A stretch of DNA of 64,000 bases from Fredinandcohnia onubensis (GTDB taxonomy: Bacteria > Bacillota > Bacilli > Bacillales > Bacillaceae_L). Positions 58,822 to 64,000 of the stretch are shown piece after piece. The stretch is from positions 124,001 through 188,000 of the forward strand of contig NZ_NSEA01000005.1 of the NCBI RefSeq assembly GCF_002734285.1. Direction: 5' to 3'. The stretch's first letter is position 1. Each line of letters starts with the position of its first letter. A model generated the notes under the pieces. The model was not told the DNA's origin, did no database searches, and was given only the letters and a program-made list of their open reading frames with translations. A program made the position numbers and the translations under genes.

Positions 58822-60516
58822 TTATTGTGAAATGGAAACTCGATATAAATAAATCCTCCATGCAGATTCTGCTGAATCGAAAGTCTCCTCTAGAACTAAA
58901 TTATTTTCGGCTGCATTTTGAATAGGCAGAGATGAAATGATAAACCGCCCACCCATGTCGTAAAATGCTTGCATGTTCAGTTCCATTTTTTTAATTTCTT
59001 TTTTTGACGTTTTTTTAAACATATAGTGCTTGCCGAGTTCATCTAAAAAGATGTAGCATCGGCCACCCCACTCATCAAAATATTGTCGCAGTTTCTTGTC
59101 CTTTTCCAATTCCTTGGCAATAATTTCACGAAACTGATGCTTATAAGAAAGGGGATAAAAATTATTGTATGTATCAAGTGTATAAAACCCGTTAAACTGA
59201 GCAATTGCGGGATGAAGACCGATGCTGGCGACACGATAATCCTCTTGTGGCAAGCCAATATAGTCCTTGATATCCTCAAATTGTTTCTCCGCAAAAAATT
59301 GCTGAAAAGAAGGCTTGTTATTATAAACAATTTCTTCATTAAAAGAAGCCACAATTACTAGCTGTGCTGCTAGGAATAACAAACAAGCACGCTTCCATCC
59401 AACCCGGTATTCCCATAAAATTTTTAGCGAAATAGCAAACAAAACATAAATAACCATTGGCCTTAGAAAATGGTATCTTGCAAAATTAAAGGTATCTAAA
59501 AAATGAAATCGTTCCGTTAAAGGAACCCACCCTTTATAAAACCAAAAAGCATACCAAATGGACAAAATAGCGTTTAGGACATGTAAGAAAAGAAAAACTT
59601 TCTCTTGTTTCCATTGTTTCTTGATGATAACAACATTTAAGGCCAGTATGGTAACAGGCAAAATGACCAAGCCATGAACACTCATTACATGGGTATGACC
59701 AAGTACATAATTTTTTAAGGATAGACGAAGAGCACGTAAAAATGATAATCGTGCATGAAAATATTCATCCCGACTATTTGGTTCATCCATAAATAAAAAA
59801 GAGTACACAAGTCGATATTCAACTACCATAAAAATTAACGTGAAATAAATGAGTGCCCATAAAAAGCGAAGGTTCAAACCCTTACCACGGAAACAATCGA
59901 CTAGCCAAAAAATACCCATCGCGCTAATAAAAAAGAAAAATCCAAGAACAATGCTTGCATAGAATGGGATCAAGGTCAGTGTCAACCAGTTTATCCATGA
60001 CTTCTCTCCAGCCCGGATATTAAGCAGAGCCCATAAAGCAAGCGGCATCCCGAGCGTACTCAGCATTCCAGATGGCCAAAAAGGTGTAAGGGCAAAGGCT
60101 AATGAAACCCCAACTCGGATCCAAGCCCATTCATTGCGGGCGAGAATATGCTTTTTTAATAATAAATACATGCCTAAAAACGCAAAGATCCTTGTGATAA
60201 ATTGGCTTAGTCCATAGGCAATCATTGGTGGAAAAACGGCATGTAGCCATACAATCCCACTAAGTTCAGTTCCAAATGCACCTCTTTGAAGATTACCGTT
60301 AATAATTTGAGGGATTGAGGCATCAACTGATCCGAGCATTTGATTGCTCTCTGCAAGAACCTTATACCAAGCAAGATTCGAATCTAAGTTGTCGTGAACT
60401 CGTAGATGAGCATTCTCACCAAGGATAAAATAAGGAGATACAAAAATGCCGATGAGTAGGAGGGCAGCTATGATGAGACGAAACTCACTTCGTTGTTGAG
60501 TTCTAGTTTGCGACAA
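58822..60516 (-). CDS. Polytopic membrane protein, YkoS-like (putative GT-C)
   Basis: A 564-residue membrane protein with roughly 10-12 helices and a C-terminal extracytoplasmic domain from about residue 390. The first loop contains HDNLDS near residue 41, the position where GT-C glycosyltransferases carry catalytic acidic residues. It resembles B. subtilis YkoS and, in design, YfhO. The gene is followed 20 bases later by the GT2 gene. I infer it transfers the lipid-linked sugar to a surface polymer such as teichoic acid. TTG start after GGAGGGAGG. Confidence 0.75.
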   Translation of the reverse strand: MSQTRTQQRSEFRLIIAALLLIGIFVSPYFILGENAHLRVHDNLDSNLAWYKVLAESNQMLGSVDASIPQIINGNLQRGAFGTELSGIVWLHAVFPPMIAYGLSQFITRIFAFLGMYLLLKKHILARNEWAWIRVGVSLAFALTPFWPSGMLSTLGMPLALWALLNIRAGEKSWINWLTLTLIPFYASIVLGFFFFISAMGIFWLVDCFRGKGLNLRFLWALIYFTLIFMVVEYRLVYSFLFMDEPNSRDEYFHARLSFLRALRLSLKNYVLGHTHVMSVHGLVILPVTILALNVVIIKKQWKQEKVFLFLHVLNAILSIWYAFWFYKGWVPLTERFHFLDTFNFARYHFLRPMVIYVLFAISLKILWEYRVGWKRACLLFLAAQLVIVASFNEEIVYNNKPSFQQFFAEKQFEDIKDYIGLPQEDYRVASIGLHPAIAQFNGFYTLDTYNNFYPLSYKHQFREIIAKELEKDKKLRQYFDEWGGRCYIFLDELGKHYMFKKTSKKEIKKMELNMQAFYDMGGRFIISSLPIQNAAENNLVLEETFDSAESAWRIYLYRVSISQ

Positions 60517-60603
60517 TGTCCTCCCTCCATTAACAAAATTTCCATAATTGGATTTCCATTTTTTATCGTATCCATAATCGTATGTAATATGAATGTGAAA
60601 AGA

Positions 60604-60632
60604 AAAAAGTGGGGAAACCCCACTTTTTATGA
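60604..60632 (-). terminator. Terminator after S8 protease gene
   Basis: AAAAAGTGGGG pairs perfectly with CCCCACTTTTT (60604-60614 with 60618-60628) around a 3-base loop; runs of T follow on the minus strand. Confidence 0.88.
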
Positions 60633-60667
60633 ATGGTTTTACACGAGTACCGACCGCTGTTCAACGA

Positions 60668-62038
60668 TTATTCGGTTTCTCCTTTTGCTTTTTCAAGGGC
60701 TTGGACTATATCGATTAATCCCTCACCAAAATAGATATCCTTTCCAGCTTTTCCAAGGTCTAAGCTTGTCCCTTTGATAATTTCCATGATTTCTATATTA
60801 GACAGGTTTGGATTAATTGAGCGCATTAAAGCAGCAAGCGCAGCAACATGTGGTGCTGCCATCGAAGTTCCAGACAATGCAGCATACTGCTCATCAATAT
60901 AGGTGCTCGGTATTGTCACGCCTGGGGCTGATACATCGATATAATCACCATAATTGGAGAACTCCGCCTTATCACCGTTTAAATCAACGGCTGCGACACT
61001 TAACACTTGCGGATACGCAGATGGGAAACTCGGTTGGCTCGAATTATCGTTACCAGAAGCAGCCACCATCACAACGTCATGTCTATATGCATAATCAACT
61101 GCTTGTTTCAGCAATTTTGATCCTTGGTAATTACCAAGACTAAGGTTAATCACATCAGCTCCATGATCAGTTGCCCAAATAATTCCACGAGCAATGTCAA
61201 AGGTTGATCCATATCCATCTGACCCCATTACTTTTATTGGCATAATAGGGTTAAACCACGTTACTCCTGCAGTTCCTTCATGATTATTTGTTTGCGAGGC
61301 AATGATTCCGGCAACATGTGTACCGTGCCCATTATCATCATCTGGAACATTATTGTCCTTTAAGATGTTATAGCCGTCCGTAATTCTGTTCACCAAGTCA
61401 GGATGATCCAAATCTACCCCCGTATCAATTATGGCTATTTTAACCTTATCAGAGCCTTGTGTTATACCCCAGCCATTTTCGGAATCAATCATACGCAAAT
61501 TCCATTGAAAATCGTTATATAGCAGGTCATTTGGTGATTGCTGATTTTGCATTAAAATATAGTTAGGTTCAGCAAACTCGACGTCCTTCCTTTTATCGAA
61601 ATAAGAAATCATCGCAGGTGTCTTCATGTTATTTGATTCAAAAATGTAAGAAGAATCTAGTTTGCGTAGAAGCTTTCCTTCAATGTCCTTTTCAATTTGT
61701 TTAATCTCATCAGGCTTTAAGTGGTGTTTAAAATCAACAATAACCTGGTGGTGATGGTAATGGCTTTTGTCTTTGCCATTATGGTCAATTACGTCTATTT
61801 CTTCATGGTTATCTAGTTGTCTTTGCACATTGTTGTAAAGTTGAATCGAGTCTACATTCATCACTTGAGGGGAAGTATCAATCGTTTCATTTTCCATTTG
61901 GTGGGGGGTGTTACGAGTAGAAGATGTTTTTGAATTAGCTTGATCCCCATTATTATCAAATAATCTAAAAGAAACGAAAATCGATAACCCCACTGCAATT
62001 ATTAATGCAACTATAGAAAGTCTCTTTTTATTCCACAT
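60668..62038 (-). CDS. Thermitase-like S8 serine protease
   Basis: About 456 residues. An N-terminal membrane anchor or signal (residues 8-27) is followed by a Ser/Thr/Asn linker, a propeptide-like domain (about 80-165, with a HHHH cluster), and a subtilase catalytic domain. The triad is visible: Asp in IAIIDTGVD near 205, His in NGHGTHVAG near 238, Ser in SGTSMAAPH near 395. The oxyanion Asn in AASGNDN near 325 is also present. It would mature outside the membrane. It is divergent from the second ger operon. ATG 62038 follows GAGGTGA. Confidence 0.9.
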   Translation of the reverse strand: MWNKKRLSIVALIIAVGLSIFVSFRLFDNNGDQANSKTSSTRNTPHQMENETIDTSPQVMNVDSIQLYNNVQRQLDNHEEIDVIDHNGKDKSHYHHHQVIVDFKHHLKPDEIKQIEKDIEGKLLRKLDSSYIFESNNMKTPAMISYFDKRKDVEFAEPNYILMQNQQSPNDLLYNDFQWNLRMIDSENGWGITQGSDKVKIAIIDTGVDLDHPDLVNRITDGYNILKDNNVPDDDNGHGTHVAGIIASQTNNHEGTAGVTWFNPIMPIKVMGSDGYGSTFDIARGIIWATDHGADVINLSLGNYQGSKLLKQAVDYAYRHDVVMVAASGNDNSSQPSFPSAYPQVLSVAAVDLNGDKAEFSNYGDYIDVSAPGVTIPSTYIDEQYAALSGTSMAAPHVAALAALMRSINPNLSNIEIMEIIKGTSLDLGKAGKDIYFGEGLIDIVQALEKAKGETE

Positions 62039-62096
62039 TACTATCACCTCAACCAGACTTTTCTTTTAGTATCTTGCTTACACATCTCTTTCATGC

Positions 62097-62128
62097 CTTA
62101 CTTTCATTCCAATAAATTGAAAGTAAGT
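62097..62128. other. Inverted repeat in divergent intergenic region
   Basis: CTTACTTTC (62097-62105) and GAAAGTAAG (62119-62127) form a perfect 9-base inverted repeat with a 13-base spacer between the protease and the second ger operon. It may be an operator or a cruciform; no T tract follows. Confidence 0.4.
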
Positions 62129-62230
62129 AGAAATAGTATGCATAATTTCCATACATTTCATGGAATAACTAACAGGAGGGAAAGAAGTAGAAAATTAAAG
62201 AAACATGTTAAAAGCAAAAGGGTGATCGCG

Positions 62231-63715
62231 ATGGCAAATTGGTTCAAAAAGGAAGATAAGAAACCCAGGTTAACAGAGGAAATATATCAAACCTTTCGAA
62301 AATCAGAAGATTTCATTTGCCAATTTAATAGTCAAGCAATTCGCCCATATTGGATTTGTTATCAACGAAATATTATTGATACAAAAACCCTTAACGAACA
62401 CATACTACCTTATTTACTTTATGCGAAGGTCTATTCAATTCGAGACCTTAAAGCAATTATTCCTAATAAGGAGATTGTGATTTCAAAAAATCCTAGGGAA
62501 ATTGAAGATAAGCTTTTACAGGGCAGTATTATGATTCAATTTCACAAACATGACGGTTATTGTGCGCTTATAGATGCTGTGAAATTTGAAAAAAGATCAG
62601 TCAACTCGCCTGAAGTGGAATTTAGTGTAACTGGCCCAAAAGAGGCATTTGTCGAATCACTTGATACCAATTTAAACCTAATTCGAAAGCGACTTCCTGT
62701 GCCCGAATTACGAGTAAAGGAACTGACTGTCGGTAAATTATCAAAAACAAAGGTAGCAGTGGTTTATATTGAAGATGTTGTTGAGAAGGAAAATGTACAA
62801 ACTGTATTACAACGTATAAATGACATTGAGTTTGATCATATAAGTGATAGCTCTTTTATTTCACAAATAATTGTTGATAATACGAACTCACCATTTCCTC
62901 AAATGCTTGAAACAGAACGGCCTGACAGGGTTGCGTCTGTATTAGTTGAGGGTAAGGTAGTGGTGCTATCAGAAGGATCACCTCAAGCCATTATTACCCC
63001 AACTACACTAGTTGAGTTTTTCTCATCTTTTGAAGACTATTTCTTGAATTGGTATATTGCATCTTTTGTTCGTTTGCTTCGCCTTTTTTCAGTTATCTTT
63101 TCAATTTTAATAACGCCGATATATGTTGCCGTTCTAACTTATCATCATGAATTAATTCCGAGGGATCTTCTGGCTACTTTAGTTATCTCAAGGCGTGAGG
63201 TTCCATTGCCACCGATACTAGAGGCCTTGTTTTTAGAAATAGTCATTGAGCTACTTCGTGAGGCTGGAGCAAGGCTACCTGCAAAAGTTGGTCAAACAAT
63301 CGGTATCGTGGGTGGTATCGTTATTGGAACGGCATCTGTTGAAGCGGGCCTTACGAGTAACGTATTGTTGATAATGGTCGCACTGGCTGCCTTAGCATCA
63401 TTTACAACACCTGTATATACAATGGGTAACACTATCCGTATAATCCGTTTTCCTTTTTTACTGTTTTCTCAGCTTTGGGGTTTAATCGGAATTGTTGTAT
63501 GTTTTTGTTTTCTATTAGCACATTTAATTCGATTAACATCTTTAGGTCGCCCATTCTTAGAACCAATTTACCCATTACGTGTTGGAGATTTAAGGGATGC
63601 ATTTATTCGGCTGCCATATTCTCAGCTTGCAAAACGTCCGGTTTATTTACGTCCTGAAGATAAAAATCGTTTTAATCAAAATAAAGCAGAAGCGAAAAAA
63701 GATATTGATGAATAG
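62231..63715 (+). CDS. Spore germination receptor A subunit (second locus)
   Basis: A 494-residue GerA-family A subunit, distinct from that at 49015. It shows the same landmarks: GPKEAFVESLDTNLNLIRKRL near residue 138, TERPDRVASVLVEGKVVV near 232, PPILEALFLEIVIELLREAG near 333, and GTASVEAGLTSNVLLIM near 376, followed by membrane helices. ATG 62231 has AAGGGTGA upstream; the 46-codon extension to 62093 is not supported. A CATACAT hexamer at 62151 resembles a sigma-G -10 element. A GerB gene follows. Confidence 0.92.
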   Translation: MANWFKKEDKKPRLTEEIYQTFRKSEDFICQFNSQAIRPYWICYQRNIIDTKTLNEHILPYLLYAKVYSIRDLKAIIPNKEIVISKNPREIEDKLLQGSIMIQFHKHDGYCALIDAVKFEKRSVNSPEVEFSVTGPKEAFVESLDTNLNLIRKRLPVPELRVKELTVGKLSKTKVAVVYIEDVVEKENVQTVLQRINDIEFDHISDSSFISQIIVDNTNSPFPQMLETERPDRVASVLVEGKVVVLSEGSPQAIITPTTLVEFFSSFEDYFLNWYIASFVRLLRLFSVIFSILITPIYVAVLTYHHELIPRDLLATLVISRREVPLPPILEALFLEIVIELLREAGARLPAKVGQTIGIVGGIVIGTASVEAGLTSNVLLIMVALAALASFTTPVYTMGNTIRIIRFPFLLFSQLWGLIGIVVCFCFLLAHLIRLTSLGRPFLEPIYPLRVGDLRDAFIRLPYSQLAKRPVYLRPEDKNRFNQNKAEAKKDIDE

Positions 63716-63758
63716 TTTCACAGTATTCATGCGTATTTGATTCTAAGGAGTTGCAACG

Positions 63759-64000
63759 ATGGAAAGGATCAAAGAATCATTTTTAGTTTCTCCTATTTTT
63801 GTATTTTTCTTAATTCATTCCATGCAAGTAGGGGTAGGAATGCTTGGTTTCCAACGAATCATTGCCAAATCGGCTGGGTATGACAGTTGGATCTCTGTAA
63901 TACTTGCAGGAGTAGCTGTACACATCGTTGTATGGATTATTTATAAGCTCTTGAATCATTCAGGGGGAGACATTGTTGATGTTCATAAAGAGATATTTGG
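63759..64000 (+). CDS. Spore germination receptor B subunit, partial
   Basis: The first 80 or so residues of a GerB-family permease, cut by the window end. Two hydrophobic helices are visible (SPIFVFFLIHSMQVGVGML and the following SVILAGVAVHIVVWIIY), with a GFQRIIAKSAGYDSW loop typical of the family. ATG 63759 is 8 bases after AAGGAG and 43 bases after the A subunit stop. A C subunit gene is expected beyond the window. Confidence 0.88.
   Translation, partial: MERIKESFLVSPIFVFFLIHSMQVGVGMLGFQRIIAKSAGYDSWISVILAGVAVHIVVWIIYKLLNHSGGDIVDVHKEIF

Noticed and set aside
62093-62230. 46-codon extension of the second GerA subunit
   Set aside because: No ribosome site at 62093, and the extension crosses an inverted repeat; ATG 62231 has AAGGGTGA and gives a family-like N-terminus.
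1-64000. CRISPR array, prophage, insertion sequence, tRNA or rRNA genes
   Set aside because: I looked for regular spaced repeats, transposase motifs and RNA gene landmarks on both strands and saw none.

Overview
The window is a chromosomal stretch from a low-GC, endospore-forming Bacillaceae bacterium. Ribosome binding sites are of the AAAGGAGG type, and GTG and TTG starts are frequent. There are two GerA-type germinant receptor loci, a gamma-type small acid-soluble spore protein, a penicillin-binding carboxypeptidase, and many genes of Bacillus character (MhqD, YdgGH-like, YkoGHIJ-like, YkoS-like, DUF1836, DUF3231). I see no rRNA, tRNA, CRISPR array, prophage or transposase. I do not name a species.

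Sugar region, 1-15.4 kb. The window opens inside an operon (58-4470) that fits the non-phosphorylating L-fucose (6-deoxyhexose) route: a split UxaA-type sugar-acid dehydratase, two SDR dehydrogenases, a fumarylacetoacetate-hydrolase-family enzyme and FucU mutarotase. A terminator and a good sigma-A promoter follow. The second operon (4886-13007) encodes a lipoprotein solute-binding protein, two ABC permeases without an ATPase, a GHL6/GH151-like glycosidase, two xylose-isomerase-like TIM barrels and a Gfo/Idh/MocA oxidoreductase. A ROK repressor and an L-asparaginase-II-family gene come next. Together the two operons read as fucoside uptake, cleavage and oxidation to pyruvate and lactate.

Central region, 15.4-40.5 kb. 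A LytST-type two-component system precedes cstA, which carries an excellent cre site and a coupled 49-residue membrane protein. Then come a HesB-like protein, a DUF438/hemerythrin/PAS protein behind a Crp/Fnr palindrome, DUF2243 and partner, two small proteins flanking a structured intergenic element, a VTT protein, a YkoGH-like two-component system with two PepSY proteins that share an 11-bp direct-repeat operator, a serine hydrolase, a Na/Ca exchanger, DUF1284, DUF1646, a self-regulated MarR/MMPL exporter pair, a membrane-fused thioredoxin, DUF1836, an SGNH hydrolase, peptide deformylase, a MalY/PatB lyase and DUF4064.

Right region, 40.8-64 kb. A TAXI-type TRAP transporter is followed by a class III aminotransferase and its RpiR regulator. 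Next are DUF3231, a lipoprotein, mhqD, a gerA-gerB-gerC-D-subunit operon, and an mhqO-like dioxygenase that shares the mhqD operator. SASP genes, an ASCH protein, a D,D-carboxypeptidase, a likely three-component cell-surface glycosylation operon (YkoS-like, GT2, GtrA), a thermitase-like protease and a second gerA-gerB operon, cut by the window end, complete it. Three copies of a GGGAC-type palindromic repeat lie near 15.5, 56.1 and 57.4 kb.

All function calls are from reading translated sequence and motifs; no database search was run.
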